The notes: generated from the letters alone by a model not told the origin. DNA of 64,000 nucleotides from Aquila chrysaetos chrysaetos (GCF_900496995.4 NC_044014.1:15464501-15528500), one strand, 5' to 3'. Counted from the stretch's first letter, positions 30,585 through 42,980 are shown. Program-made: numbers and translations.

Positions 30585-33500
30585 ATGTCTGAAGCCAAGA
30601 CCCTGAGCTCCTCTTGCCTCGTGCTTTCCTTGCTCTCCTTGCACTGGGCTTCGCTCCAGCTGGGCCAGGCTTTTCCCAGCACCTCCGACTACCTCCAGCG
30701 GGGCTGGCAGCGGCTGCTGGAGGAAGGAGAGGGCTGCGTCGAGTGCCGGCCGGAGGAGTGCCCAGCACCACGCGGGTGCCTGGCTGGCACGGTGCGGGAT
30801 GCCTGTGACTGCTGCTGGGAGTGTGCCAACCTGGAGGGACAGATCTGCGACCTGGACAACACCAACCACTTCTATGGCAAGTGCGGGGAGCACCTGGAGT
30901 GCCGGCTGGATGCCGGGGACCTGCGGCACGGAGAGGTGCCCGAGCCCCAGTGCGCCTGCCTCTCCCACCTGGCCCTCTGTGGCTCCGATGGCAAAACCTA
31001 TGCCCAGATCTGCAGGTTCCTGGAGGTCGCCCGTGCCCACCCTGACGCCAACCTCACCGTGGACCACGAGGGTCCCTGCGAGTCAGGTAGTGCCCCGGGA
31101 GTAGCTGTGGGGGCAGTGGGACGGAGGCTTGTACCTCTCAGGAAGGGACAAGCAAGGGGGTCTGGCTTAACTGTTTCACCTGGCAGCAAACGCATGGTGT
31201 CCACAGGGACACGGCAGTGCTGGGGACTGCTCCATGCAGTGGCAGGTCCCCCCTGGTCCCCCCACTCTGCTGCTCCAGGGCAGCTCCTGTGGATCCAGTG
31301 CCTGGAGAGGTCTGGGAGCAGCTTTGCCAAGTGGGAACGGGGTTTATGGGAAGCAGCAAATCCTGCTGGAGCAGATGGGGAAGTTCCAGGGATTTGTTAG
31401 CGAATTCTTGGCGACAGTGCTGGGTTCATGCTGGCCCAGTGCTCCTGAGAAATGTGGCTGCCTCCTGCAAATGGAAACCTGGGTCAGTTTGACTTGGCAG
31501 TGCGATTTCCATCTCCCATTTAAAACCCAGCTGGGGGGGCAGGCAGCGGTGGAGAGGCCATGCCCCAGCCTGCCCTGTCCAGCATAGGTCACCCAGTGCT
31601 GTCACCACAGAATGAGGGGCATCAAGGTTGACTTTATTTTCTGTAGATCATAACGTCCTTCAGTTTTTTCCCCCAGGTATATTTGGAAGTAGAGGCCTTC
31701 CCTTGGCCTCTGGCTCACGCTATGGGCCAGATCCTGGAGCAGGTGTGGGTAGGAAGGGTAGTCCTCACTGCATCCCTCCAGGGAAGGGATGTGGGACCTG
31801 GAGGTATTGGCTCCACAGAGCAGCCAGGGACCTGCTGGCTCCCTTAATTGCTGGTGCAAGCACCATGCCAGAGGAGAGGCCTCATTTGGCTGGAAGCTCA
31901 TCCACCTCATCCACCCCCACCAGCCTCGGGCTGGATGAGTGCCCCTCGGCCTTTCCCCCACAGGAGGAGCATGCTCTGATTTGCACAGGAGAGCTTTGCT
32001 TTATAGTGCTGCTGTTACTGAACTGTTCCGGCTGCTTGTGTGTCCCTGAGCATCATTGCGCAGGCATGGAAAGTGAGGCCAGGAGGGATGGCAATCCCCC
32101 GTACGGCAGGGGGGCTGGGGAGGGAGCCCCTAGTCCCAGCTGCAAGGAGGGACTGTGTCCTGGGGCAAGGTGAGGGTCTGCTGTGGGCAGGAGAGGAGAG
32201 GGGCATGGGAAGGGTCCCAGCATCTCTACGTGAGCTGAATGCTGCCACCCTGGAGGGGACCAGCCCAGGAGAGCCCACAGGACCTGCTGAGGGTGGGACC
32301 TCTTCTGAGCCCACCCTGCTCTCCTGTGCCCCCTCCCCAGAGCCCCAGATCACCTCTCCTCCCTATGACACATGGAACATCACTGGGCAGGATGTCATCT
32401 TCGGCTGCGAGGTCTTTGCCTATCCCATGGCGTCCATCGAGTGGAGGAAGGATGGCATGGAGATGCTGCTGCCTGGAGATGACCCCCACATCTCTGTCCA
32501 GGTGAGTGGTGTGCCTAGGGTGTTGGACATGGCCCTAGGGTGACCCAGCCATTCCCAGAGCTCATGGGCAACCAGACCTGAGGGTAGTCATCCTCTGGGG
32601 GTGGCCAAGCCTGGCTGCCTGGGGATGAAAAGGGGTGACTGGGCCCTACACATCACGAGGACTGTCTGAGCCAGGGCTGGTGTCTCAGTGGTAGGATCCA
32701 TCAGCGTAGCTCTCTTCTGCAGTTTTCTCCCATAGTTTTTGAACTTATATGTTTTAAGACCTGCAGAGTCTTGCAGCAGGGAGTTTCCCACCTCCCTGCC
32801 TTTAGTTTTCGCTGCCTGCTGGCTTTAATCACAGCCCCACTGGCCGGGCTGGAGGAGAGGACCTCCTGAGGTGCCTTCCAGCATGGGTTATCCTCTGGTC
32901 CCATCAGCAGAGTCAGGCAGTCCCTGCCCTTTTTTGCCTGCTGCTCCGAGCAGGGCTCCCCTCCCAGAGCTGGCAGGTCAAGGGGTCAGCATCCTGCCCA
33001 CAGTCGGCCCCAAATATAGTGCCCAGCCAGGCATACCCAGCTATTAGAGGGTGTAGGCAGAGGCACAGGAGCCGTGCACTGCAGCCACGCACCGGTGGGG
33101 AGGAAACTGTGGTGGGATGCATGGGGGGAGCCAGGGGAGCAGGTGGGAGCCGGCACCATTGCGGGGTGACGTGCTGGTCCCCTTCCATCTTTCTGGCGTT
33201 TGTGCCACCCTGTAGCCTGTCGCAAGGTCCGGCCGAGGACCTTCACCCCAAGCAGGGCTACCCTGCCTGGCTGGAAGAGACTCAGCTGTCCTCTGCCCCT
33301 GGCCACCGCACCATAATAGCAGCCTGCAAACACAGCTGCAGCCCAGCTGGGTCAGGAAAAGAATATTTCTTGCTGGGGACAAACAGAAAATAGCCTGGTT
33401 GGCGCCAGAGCAATTCTGGGACCTTGCTGCCTGCCGAAACAGGCGGCTCGGGGCTCGTCTGAGCCATCCCGGGCTAGCTGTGCTCATGGCACAGATGCCC

Positions 33501-34294
33501 CCTTGCTTCTGCCACCCTGCAGAGCACCAACGCCAGCATCCTCCCGCTGTTTGGGGACCGCGGTGGCACTGGGGCACAACCAGGAGTCTGGGCACGTCTG
33601 CAAGGTCCTGCCCAAAGCAGGGGTCTCAGGCCCTCCTAAGGGCAAGGAGGTGCCCATTGCCCCCGCCTCCCCAGGGTAGTCGGAAAAGGGGGGACCTGCA
33701 GCCAGGGGATCTGTACCTGCCCCCAGAGTGGTACTTAGTGGGGGGGCAAAGAGCTTCCCTGGGCTTGTGTCCCCCTTCCCATCCATCCCAGCCCCATTCC
33801 AGGCTTTCGTGGCCCCAGCGCTAACCGAAATCCCCCCCCTCCTCCAGTTCAGAGGTGGCCCCCAGAAATATGAAGTGACGGGCTGGCTCCAGATCCAGGG
33901 TGTGCGGGTGACGGACGAAGGCACCTACCGCTGCTTTGCCAGGAACAGGGTCGGGGAGGTAGTGGCGTTAGCCAGCCTGACTGTCTTCACGCCCGGTAAG
34001 CACCACGTCCTTGTCCCCACGCTCTAATGGGGACAAGAGAGGGGATGTTTGGGCAGGGTGCGCTGATATGGTGGGAGCTGCTAGAGTATAGGGCTGTGCT
34101 GGGGATGCCCCAGCAAGCTGCCGTGCACGGTTTGGCTTTGGTCCTGGTGGGGAAGGGGACAGGCACTGGGGACGGCAATGTCACATTGTCCCCACACTGC
34201 CATTTCAGATCAGCTCAACGTGACGGGCTTTTCCCCGCCAAAGCCCCGCACGACGCCCGAGGACTACGGGGAGAGTGAGGAGGACTATTACTAG
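30585..34294 (+). CDS. KAZALD1: KAZALD1, Kazal-type serine protease inhibitor domain protein 1 (four coding exons)
   Basis: Exons are 30585-31086, 32341-32501, 33848-33995 and 34209-34294. They total 897 nt and 298 aa (human about 304), with all phases closed. The 5'UTR part of the first coding exon begins at 30486. Residues 1 to about 29 form a signal peptide (LVLSLLSLHWASLQLGQA). An IGFBP N-terminal domain (about 48-112) has GCVECRPEEC and the CDCCWEC signature. A Kazal domain (about 115-166) has CACLSHLALCGSDGKTYAQIC. An I-set Ig domain (about 170-266) has FGCEVFAYPMASIEWRKDG and DEGTYRCFARN, the two conserved cysteines. Potential N-glycosylation sites are NLT, NIT and NVT. The tail ends EDYGESEEDYY. 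Known role: a secreted extracellular-matrix protein (IGFBP-rP10, bono1) linked to bone formation and regeneration. The start is the ATG at 30585; the upstream in-frame GTG is not used. Confidence 0.95.
31087..32340 (+). other. KAZALD1: KAZALD1 intron 2
   Basis: The intron separates the IGFBP-Kazal exon from the Ig domain (phase 1). I see no repeat or extra exon in it. Confidence 0.55.
32502..33847 (+). other. KAZALD1: KAZALD1 intron 3 (within the Ig domain)
   Basis: This intron splits the Ig domain between its B/C strands and the E-F strands (phase 0). It is ordinary intron sequence ending in a CCCTCCTCCAG acceptor. Confidence 0.55.
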
Positions 34295-34765
34295 CCTGGA
34301 GACGGGATGTCCAGCTGCAGAGATCACCTTGCCCACGGTGGCTGTTCCCGGGGGTTGGGGATATCACCGGAGCAAGCACCCCCAGCCCAAAACTCCTTCT
34401 CTGAACCGTCTTGGCACAGCAGCCTCTTTTTTGGGGTGGGGACAGGGTGACACATCCCTTTGCTGGGGGGTGCTCGGGAAGGGGACGCTGGCTGGTTGGT
34501 GGCACAGGGCTGGGACTGGGGGTGGCTCTGCCTGGGGTGGGATGGCTCTGTCCTCTGGCCGAGCAGTGATGCGGTGGCAGGTGGGACGCTGCGGGGACAG
34601 CCACACCGCGTGTGATGAGGACTTGGTGCTGGGGCTGGAGGCAGTCCCCCTGGGAGAGGGAGGCCAGGGCAGGGGCATCTCTGCCCTGTGCGAAGCATTT
34701 TGGGGAAGCCAGAGCGGAGGGCTGGAACCTGGCTGTGACACCCAGTGCATTACCCCTGGGGCTGA

Positions 34766-34962
34766 TCATAGAATCATAGAATGGTTTGGGTTGAAAGGGA
34801 CCTTAAAGATCATCTAGTTCCAACCCACCCTGCCATGGGCAGGGACACCTTCCACTGGACCAGGTTGCTCAAAGCCCTATCCAACCTGGCCTTGAACACT
34901 TCCACAAATGGGGCATCCGCAACCTCTCTGTGCAACCTGTTCCAGTGCCTCACCACCCTCAG
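34766..34962 (-). mobile_element. CR1 LINE fragment, 3' end, antisense
   Basis: On the plus strand the block starts ATCATAGAATCATAGAATGG, the complement of the octamer repeat that ends CR1 elements. It continues with the well-known CR1 tail (CCTTAAAGATCATCTAGTTC, CCTGCCATGGGCAGGGACAC, CTCAAAGCCCTATCCAACCT) to about CACCACCCTCA. It is a 5'-truncated copy of about 200 bp, with no reverse transcriptase remnant. CR1 is the dominant avian retrotransposon and helps identify the host lineage. The left edge is sharp and the right edge approximate. Confidence 0.93.
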
Positions 34963-35474
34963 GGGATCTGCATCCCCTGAGCACAGGGACAGCCAGGCTT
35001 CTCCCCAGGACCCAGGGAACCTGCTGCCAAAACCTCCTTCTCTTACGTTTTGTTTTTAACCAGAAAAGCAGTGATTTGAGGAAACCAGACACTTGTGGTT
35101 TAGAGTGCTGTCTTTTCTCTGGCCCAACCGCCCATGTGGTCAGAAACACTTTGTCCTTTTTGGACCAACTTTGTGCTTTCCCTTCCACAGAGCTCTTTAC
35201 TTTGCCATTTCAGTTAAAATATACACATAGGTCAAAGCCTATACAGACCAGTCGACTGTCCTGCATCCACAAGGATTATTCTGGGGGTGAGGGAGGGTGC
35301 AAACACTGTGGATGCTACCTTGTCCATTGTGGGAGTGCTTGGGTTGAGGAGCCCTCCTGCCCATCCCGGTGCTTACAGCTGGTCCTGGTGTGGGTCCTGC
35401 CCCTCTCATCCCACATAGGGATGGGGGCCCCCAGCAGACCAGCTCTTGTTTCCACTGGAAATGCTCCATTTTTT

Positions 35475-35480
35475 AATAAA
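35475..35480 (+). terminator. KAZALD1: Poly(A) signal (AATAAA), probable for KAZALD1
   Basis: AATAAA after a T6 run lies about 1.18 kb beyond the KAZALD1 stop, and no earlier AATAAA or ATTAAA occurs after the stop. A G/T-rich stretch (TTTTGGGGGAGTGTGGG) lies about 45 bp downstream. Confidence 0.5.
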
Positions 35481-35879
35481 CCCCCACCTGCCTCTCAGAG
35501 CTGGTGATTTAGAGCAAACTGTCATTTTGGGGGAGTGTGGGAAGGAAGCCCAGAGCTGTGCTGTGTTGCCCCATGCCTGTAGAGGGCTGGCAGGACCCTT
35601 TCCCACGGGCTTCCCGGGGCTGAGCTCACAGTCAAGGACTGCTTTGTCCCCCCCCAAACCAGCAACATTTACAGGATTTCTGGGACTTAAAACATCCCCA
35701 TGGACCAAACTGCTCCTGGTTACTGGGTCCCAGCTCCAGGGAGGTCTGGAGCTGCGGCAGGGAGCCAGAACCCAGGAGTAAGGAGTTGGCCAGTCCCCAG
35801 GCAGGAGCAGGCAGGATGAGACGAGGCTGGCGGCTTGGGCGCCGCACTGCTCTCCTTCCCTTGTTTTCTTTTTTCTCTT

Positions 35880-35995
35880 CTTCTTTTTCTCGAGAGCTGG
35901 CTCAGATGACGCAATTACGGCATCGAAACCTGAACAAGCAAATAAAAGGGATTTGTCTGGAGTTGGCAGTGGAGCAAAATTCCTGTAGCCGGTGA
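35880..35995. promoter_or_regulatory. Candidate noncoding regulatory element
   Basis: CAGATGACGCAATTACGGCATCG and AAGCAAATAAAAGGG form a compact non-repetitive AT-containing block with bZIP-like (TGACGCAAT) and homeodomain (AATTA) cores in GC-rich flanks. Confidence 0.3.
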
Positions 35996-38900
35996 GGCTG
36001 GGCCAGCCTTGGCCCCTGCATTGCAGCCTGACAGGGCACAGCCAGCACCACTGCCGCCCTGCCTGCCTGCCCACCTGCTGGGCTGCCTGTCCTCTTTGGC
36101 ACTAAACCCCTTCTCAGCTGGGGCAATACAAAAGGCACCCGTGCCTCAGTTTCACCTTCCATCTAAGAGTGTAATAGCATCCTCCTGGGACTGCAACATC
36201 AGAGTCAGAGCGTGTTCAGGAGGGACCAGGGACAGAAACGTGCCATTGGCTTTTATTTTCCTTTTTGGGGGTGCAAAACCTGCTTTCAGAGGAGCCGGGG
36301 TGTTTTCACCCAACCTGATCCCCTCCCTGTTTGGTACACAAATCGGCTGGTGGAACTGGGCTGCCGAACTCAGGCTGAGGCTGCCACGGGGAAACCTGAG
36401 AGCGTCCCGGAGCTTCAGCAGGCGAGGAGAGCTGCGTGCTGGGCTCCCTGCCGGTGCCTGGGGCTGGCCCCCAGCCAGGGCTGCCATGCCAACCCTCCCC
36501 AGGGCCAGGCCCCCCCTGCCCGCCCTGCCCACATCGGCATGAATCCAGGTCGTGCCAGGTGTGGGTGCAGCGCTGGGCTGGCTGGGGGGATCAGATGAGT
36601 CGGACCCCTGTCCCTAGCTCTCCCTGTGCTCTGCGGGGCGATGACCTGCCAGGGCACAGGTGGGCATCCGTGTTTTGATCTCAGTCCTTGCCCCCTTCAT
36701 CTCCGCACCTGGTCCCTGTGGTACCCCACGGGTACCTAGCAGGGAATGCTGTCAGCTCCTGCTCCTGCCCTGCAGGGGAGGCAGCAGGGATGTGGTGGTT
36801 GAGAGAGGGGGGAACTTGAGCAAGAGCCCTTGGCCAAAATTAACCAAACTGGGGACTGTGTCTCCCAGTTTCCTCAGATCCCAGTGCAGGAGAGGGCTGT
36901 CTGAGTTGCAGGCTAGCAGCTTGGCCAGTGTTGGGGCTCCACTCCACCCAAGACGAGGGGCAGCAGAGTGGCCCCAGGGGCACAGAGGGGGCTGGTGTCC
37001 CCCTGCCCCAGCTCCCAGTCTTGCCATTTCCAGCCTCTTAAAAATTAAAGGAGCCAATATCGCTGCATGGCTGGAATTGGTCACTGCCACAGAGCTTAAT
37101 TGAGGTTATTTGTTGGCTCTAAAAACGTTTGGTCAGCTCTGCTGCTGGCTGCTCGGATGCTTCCTACAGCCCCTGCCCCAGGGAGAGGGTCTCCCCCGGG
37201 CTCTGCAGATGCTCTCCTCAGCCCTGGTCCCAGGGAGCTGGCCAAACCTGGTGTCAGTATGGGGACAGAGAGCGTGCCCCCGTGGCATGCAGCACCAAAT
37301 CCCTTTGCTGGCCAATTTTTGGGGCAGTTGTTTTCCAGGGACAGTGGGGATGGAGGGGCCCAAGCGGCTCCTGCCAGCCCAGCTGCCTGCGCTCAGAGCA
37401 GCAGCTCGGCCCAGATGTTGGGCTGACGTCAGGGACGGGGTCAGCTGGACCGGGAAGCGCTAACGTGGCCGCCGGCCCTGGGCACACACTGTCCCCGGCA
37501 CGTCCCGGCCACCCAGGGTGAGCAGGGTGCCGGTACCTCCCCGGGCACAGGAGGACACCGCAAGGCTGGGGACAAAGAAAGGGGGGCTTGTCCTGCTGGC
37601 ACCCAAAAGACCCTGAAGATGCATGCTAACAGAGCCAAAGATGGTGGTTAAAAACTCACTGGACCCCAGTCCCCGGGGGGGACACACAACAGCCCTGGCA
37701 CTGCCCTGCCACCATCAAGCATTTTGGCCACCACCATTGTGTACTCACAGCTCTGGGTGCTAGGGGGGGGGAAATTCAGGTAAAACAACCCCCCCAGCCT
37801 CCAAAGCAGCTGTTTTCTGCCCCAAACCTGAGGTGTGTGTCGCACCCAGGCCCTGCTGCAGGCTGCTGGTGGGACCTTGGCTCTTCCCACCGCTCCAGCC
37901 TTCAGTGCGGGGGCACCATCCAGGTCCCCAGACCACTCCAGCGACCACCATGGGGCAGAAGGCCACTGAGACGGTTGGCAGCTGACCCAGAGATGACACC
38001 AGGGTGTCCTGCTCCCCCCAACAGCCGACCTGACACCACCGGTGTCTCCCTCATCCTTGCACCCTCCAGTGCTGCCCAGAGCTTGCCTGGCAGCAGGCAC
38101 CTCGAGCAGCTGCCAAGCCACAGGGTTTTGCGATCTGCAGGGAAACCCCACCAGGTTTGGCAGGTAAATACGAGCCAGCAGCGAAAACATGCTGTCCCTG
38201 TTCTTCCTTGCCCTCGGGGTGCCGGGACCTGCCCCCGGCCTGGGCTTGGGCAGGAGGCACATCTGCACCTCCATCCCAGAGTCCAGATTTGGGCCACCGG
38301 CGTGATTAGCCGCTAAACAGTGCCATCTCCTGGCAAAGTCACCGGCCACGCCGAGCCCTGCCACCGTGCTGGGCGCCCGGTGAAGGCACATAGGGTCTTG
38401 GGCACCACTGGAGCATCCCGATCCCCCCAAATCCAGCCCTGCCTGCCCCATGCCCTCCTCCTGCCCCTGGCAGAAGCTCTGCCTTCTTGGGAGGGGCGAT
38501 GCCATCCCAAGGGACATTGGTGCTAAACTGTCCCTCGGGATGATCACAGGAGCCAGAGCATCCTCTTGACACCAGCTTTGGATGGCTATGGCAGGCACAG
38601 CTGGGATGAGGCAGAGCTTGGAGATGTTCACCCGCTGTCCTTGGGGGTGTGCTTTAACTGGGGCTGCAAAAGGGTCAAAACCCCTCATGGCCACCTTGCC
38701 AGTCCCCCCACACCGTGGGTATATACCATGGGAGATTGATGGCTTCTGGCAGGGGTCTTGGCCAGTCTGACCTGAATGCTGGTCATGCCTGGATGGAAAT
38801 TTGCAACGCTGTAACCTCACTCTGCTAATGGGTAAACTGAGGCACAGAGCAACCAGGTATGGGGAACTCAACCAGAGCCAGAGACACAACCAGAGCAGAA

Positions 38901-39055
38901 CGGCCAGCTACACCCTGGGCCTTCTATCCCCAACCTGTCCCCATCCCTGGGGGCAGTGGCATTTTCCCTTGTGCCCTCTGCACGGCACCTCTTCACCCTG
39001 CTGTGCTGGCTCAGGGAGAAAATAAAAAAGAGCAAGACCGCTTCCCTGCCTCCAC
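35996..39055. other. Intergenic, no gene seen
   Basis: No splice-bounded coding exon is recognised. A short AT-rich block at 37030-37140 (TTAAAAATTAAAGG, GAGCTTAATTGAGG) may be another small regulatory island. Long open frames on the minus strand around 37648-38889 have no family resemblance and no codon signature. Confidence 0.5.
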
Positions 39056-39059
39056 CCAG

Positions 39060-39265
39060 CATTTACGCCATCTGATAAACAAAATAGAAATAAATCCTCC
39101 TGCGTTTGCAGCAAATAGGTCTCCATGGGGGGTTGCTTTCAATAATTCAAATGCCGCTGCAGAGCAGAGCCCATGCCAATGGGTTTTAATAAACACAGCC
39201 ATAATGTGACATGCAATTTATTATTAAGCTTAAAACAGGAAGCAAAGAGTTTAATAAAAGCACCA
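39060..39265. promoter_or_regulatory. Candidate conserved noncoding element
   Basis: CTGATAAACAAAATAGAAATAAATCC (forkhead-like GATAAACA), CAATAATTC, GGGTTTTAATAAACAC, CATAATG, CAATTTATTATTAAGC and GTTTAATAAAAGC are packed into 200 bp with no open frame. Confidence 0.45.
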
Positions 39266-42200
39266 GGTTCCTTGTATCAGTCACAGCAAGCGGCAGGGTG
39301 CTAGCTGTGGGGAGAGGCTGGCCAAGCTGGCCGCAGGGGCACGCAAAGCTGGGTTCGCTTTGCCATGTGCCCCCTGAGCTGGGATGACAGGGACCCCGGG
39401 CAGGGCATGGAGATGTGAGCCAGACCAGGGGGAAACGGGGATTATTACACGAACGGAGGTAAGGCACAGAACACCGCTTACTGCCTGCACTCTGCTTTGG
39501 CAGAGCTCTGCCCTGGCATCACAGCTTGCTTGTAAGGGCAGATTAAAGCCTTGGTTTTAGTCCTTCTCTCCCAAGACTTTCTCACCCACATCTCTTCCTA
39601 ACTCAGCTCCACATGGAGCCCTGCCCTGCTCCATCCTTGCCGCCCCTGGGGCTGCCTATAAAAGCAGGCAGAGGGGGTAGCTGAGTCTCCTGGGGACAGT
39701 GTGGCTGTGAAATGAGGTGTTGCAAGGTGTGGGGGACAGGAGCTTGTGGCTGGTGCTGCGGTGAGCATGTGTGCTGCCCACCGGACTGCATGGCTGTCCC
39801 TTCGAGCCATGGATCTGCTCAAGGGCTGGTGAAAAGCAGGAGCTCTGTGGGAAGGTGGCTCAGCTGAGGGATGGAGCTAGGTGTGAGGTAGCTGGTGCAG
39901 CTACATCTACAGGCACCTCTGTACACAGATGAGGGGTGAAGGACGTGGCAGCGTTCCACACTCATCACCTAGCAGAGCTGGGCACTGCTTTCTCGCTGTT
40001 CCTGCTGTGGGCTTCCCTGGGCAATTGAATGCTGACACTTCCCCCAGGGATGTGGCTTTTTTGCCTCCTCTCCTTGGTCTTGCATCCTAGCAGCACTCTT
40101 TCTGTTTGGGAAGGGTCCTCGCAAACCCCGGTACTCACTCCTGCAGAGACCAGCACAGCAGCTGGAAGAGAGGTGAGAAGTGGTGCAGGGACTGCCCTTG
40201 CTGGCTCCTCATGGAAATGGGGTTTGTACGACTGCCCTGTGCTCTGGCTTGGGGGAATGGCCTCAAGGAGAGGCAGTTCCCTGGATGCAAGATTTGCTTG
40301 TGCTATATTAGACCGCAGAGAGTCCCTTCCCCATCAAGGCTGTGGGAGATGTGGGGCTGTGTCCCAGTCCAGCCAAATGACAGCCTGGAGCTGAGCCAGG
40401 GACTCCAGGGCACCTGCAGCTCCTTCCAGCAGTGTGAGCAGCATCCTATCTTAAGGAGGGCTTTCCAGCTAGATAAAGCCACACAGGCAGCCTCTGTCCT
40501 CCAGCATGGCTGAGGGGATGGCAGGGCTGTGCATGGGGCAACTTTTGCAGGCTCTTTAGCTGGTGTTGACAGCAGAGGGTTCATGCTGGGATTGATGCTG
40601 CGTAACACCCTCTGGCTTCTGCCAGCACTGGTGCCCGGCGGAGCCTGTAAAAGGCTTTAACTTGATACTGCTTTTTTTCTCAGCTGTATTTGCTGAAAGC
40701 TCCACTGCCTCTGGCTTTAAAAGCCCAAGGGCTGCTGATGTGACTCTGTGTGTGTCCGCTACTGAGGCTGCCAGTGGGATGTTGAACCTGGATCCAGTGA
40801 AGGGACATGGTGTTTGCCTGTCCCCTTGAGGTGACAATCCCTGTGCAGGGCCATCAAGAGTGGCACCAGCCCAAGGAGGGCTGGAGGGCCCCCCAGCTCT
40901 CCACATAGAGTGGAGTCTCCTTGCAACACAGATAGCTTTTTTGACCTTTACCCATGGTCAGATGGGGGGAAAGACCTGCTCTTGGTGGTATGTGGGGATG
41001 GTGTGGAGATGGTCCTGGTTATATCTTGGCTCGTGCTCATCTGATATCCTGGTTCTGCTCCCTGTGCTCAGCACAGCTCCCCGTAGGCTGGGCTTTCCCC
41101 TCTGCGTGGGGCTGGAGTGTGGGATTGGGGTCTGACCCCATGGGAAGAGGGGGATGAGCTGGAGCAGCCAAATAACCCGTGCTGGGGCACAACCTGCAGA
41201 GAGCACAGGTACCCTTCAGAGAGCATCTGGGGCGGGTTATCTTGGAAGCAAGGAGGTGCTCAGCAGGGACCTGCCTTATCGGAGCGCTGGTTGCTGTCTC
41301 TCCTCGCAGCCCTTTCTGCCCTGGGGCTGCTCTCTGTCACTTCTCTTCTCCGTAACAGCCGGAGGCAGGCGGAAATGGGAGCCCCTGTGCCTGGTCCCTG
41401 TTGGAGCACACTGTTTCGGAAGTGGGGGGGTATCTGGCTTGCAATTACTGTGCCTTTGGCTTGGCAGGCCTGAAAGTGTGAGTGATGGGGTCTCTGCAGA
41501 ACAGCCCCTGAGCCCTGGTGGGTTGCGGAGTGCTCGGACCCATCAGCAGCCTCCCTGGCTGCGTGGGCTCAGCTGGCTTGGGAATGCAGGAGGGGAGCAT
41601 GGGACAGCAACATTGGGCTACTAGTGAGAACCCCCAAAATTCACCTAGCTGGATGTCCACATCCAAAGCACAGTCTAAGCCCTCCCCTTTAATAACTTTC
41701 CTCTCCCATCCACAGCTGGGAGGAGACGCAGAAGCAGTGGGAGACTCGCATCTCCCATTCCCATCCACCTTCCTGCTTTGCAGCCACATGTTACTGTGTG
41801 TGGTGGAGGGCTGGGGCGGCTATTCGGCACCTCTCCAGGACGTATGCTGGAGCCACTCCTTCCCTGCCAGGAGAGCTCAGGTAGGGAGGAAAAATTGGGG
41901 GGGGGGGGGGGCTGGAATCTGTTGTTGCATATTGGCTGGGGTCAGTGGGACCAAGAGGTTCTTGGAGCTCTGGTCTGGTGTGTCCTGCAAGTATAGCTGC
42001 AGCCAGTGGATTGAAGCCCCCATGTCTGTAGAAAATAAACCGTCAGTCACTGGGCTGCTGCAGTTGCAGGATGGGAGTGGCAATTCCCCTGCAAGCATTT
42101 TGGGAGGGAGGATGCTACCTGTCCTGCCCAAGGATGGAGGAGCCAGAAACAAGTGCTGCTGATTCCAGCTCAACAGGCCTCACTTTTAAACATGGGGAGA

Positions 42201-42980
42201 GGGCCAAAAGCAGCACATTAGGATGGTGTCCTCAGAAGTCGTCCCAAACTCCAGCTCTCTCTCACCGCCAGCTTGCTGTGGCCTTGGGGAAGGAAGGGTT
42301 AAGCTGCAGGTCTCAGCAAAGCAAGTGCTCTCTGAAAAAGCCAGCCAAGCTACCCAAATGCTGGCCTCCCCTCTGCCCCCACCCTTATCCATCTCTCTTA
42401 TCTGCCCTGGGCAAGAGCAGGGCATTTCCCCTCCTCGGGCTGATGAGGACCAGAGCTGGCGACAGGCGGAAGCCGGTGCTGACTGTGTGCAGGGCTTAGG
42501 GAGGCCATGGCCGTGGCGTCTGGGCTGCAGGGTGGCCTCTGTAGCTGCAGGTCAGAGGTGTGGAGGAGAGGTATGGTCCACCATGGGGCTGGAGCCGCTG
42601 AAGAGGTCTCCTATCCCTGTCTGTCTCGTACCCTGGAGACCCCTGGAGGAACCTCATTTCTGTAGTATGCATGTAACGAGCTTCTGGGTCTCAACTCCTC
42701 TGGAGAGCAGGGCTCACATTGCAGGGGATGGCAGCTCTGCAGGGTCCAAGTACCCTCTGAGCACTGATATCTGAGGGCATGGCATCCTGGTTCGGGGTGG
42801 CATTGTGCAGTCCAGGCAAGCTGGGGCTTGGCTCTGCCCGTGCTGGGGGTCCAGATGGAAGGGGGGAGGTGTCCAAGCAGCCCAGGTAGGGGCGTTTCAC
42901 CCAGTGAGGGCTGCAGTGTGAGCAAGGTGCCAGGGCATCTCTGGCAGCACAGCAAGCTCTGCCGACATGAGGCAGGCTTG
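39266..42980. other. Intergenic, no gene seen
   Basis: A TATAAAAG box lies at 39657-39664 with no recognisable downstream exon. A G-homopolymer occurs at about 41897-41912. Otherwise the sequence is unremarkable. Confidence 0.5.

Larger units (their letters stand above)
34295..35500 (+). other. KAZALD1: Putative KAZALD1 3'UTR containing a CR1 fragment
   Basis: The first canonical poly(A) signal after the stop is at 35475, beyond the CR1 insertion. If it is the one used, the 3'UTR is about 1.2 kb and includes the antisense CR1. Confidence 0.45.

Noticed and set aside
37648-38889. 413-aa minus-strand frame downstream of KAZALD1
   Set aside because: There is no recognisable domain, start context or splice structure. 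It probably stays open by chance in GC-rich sequence.
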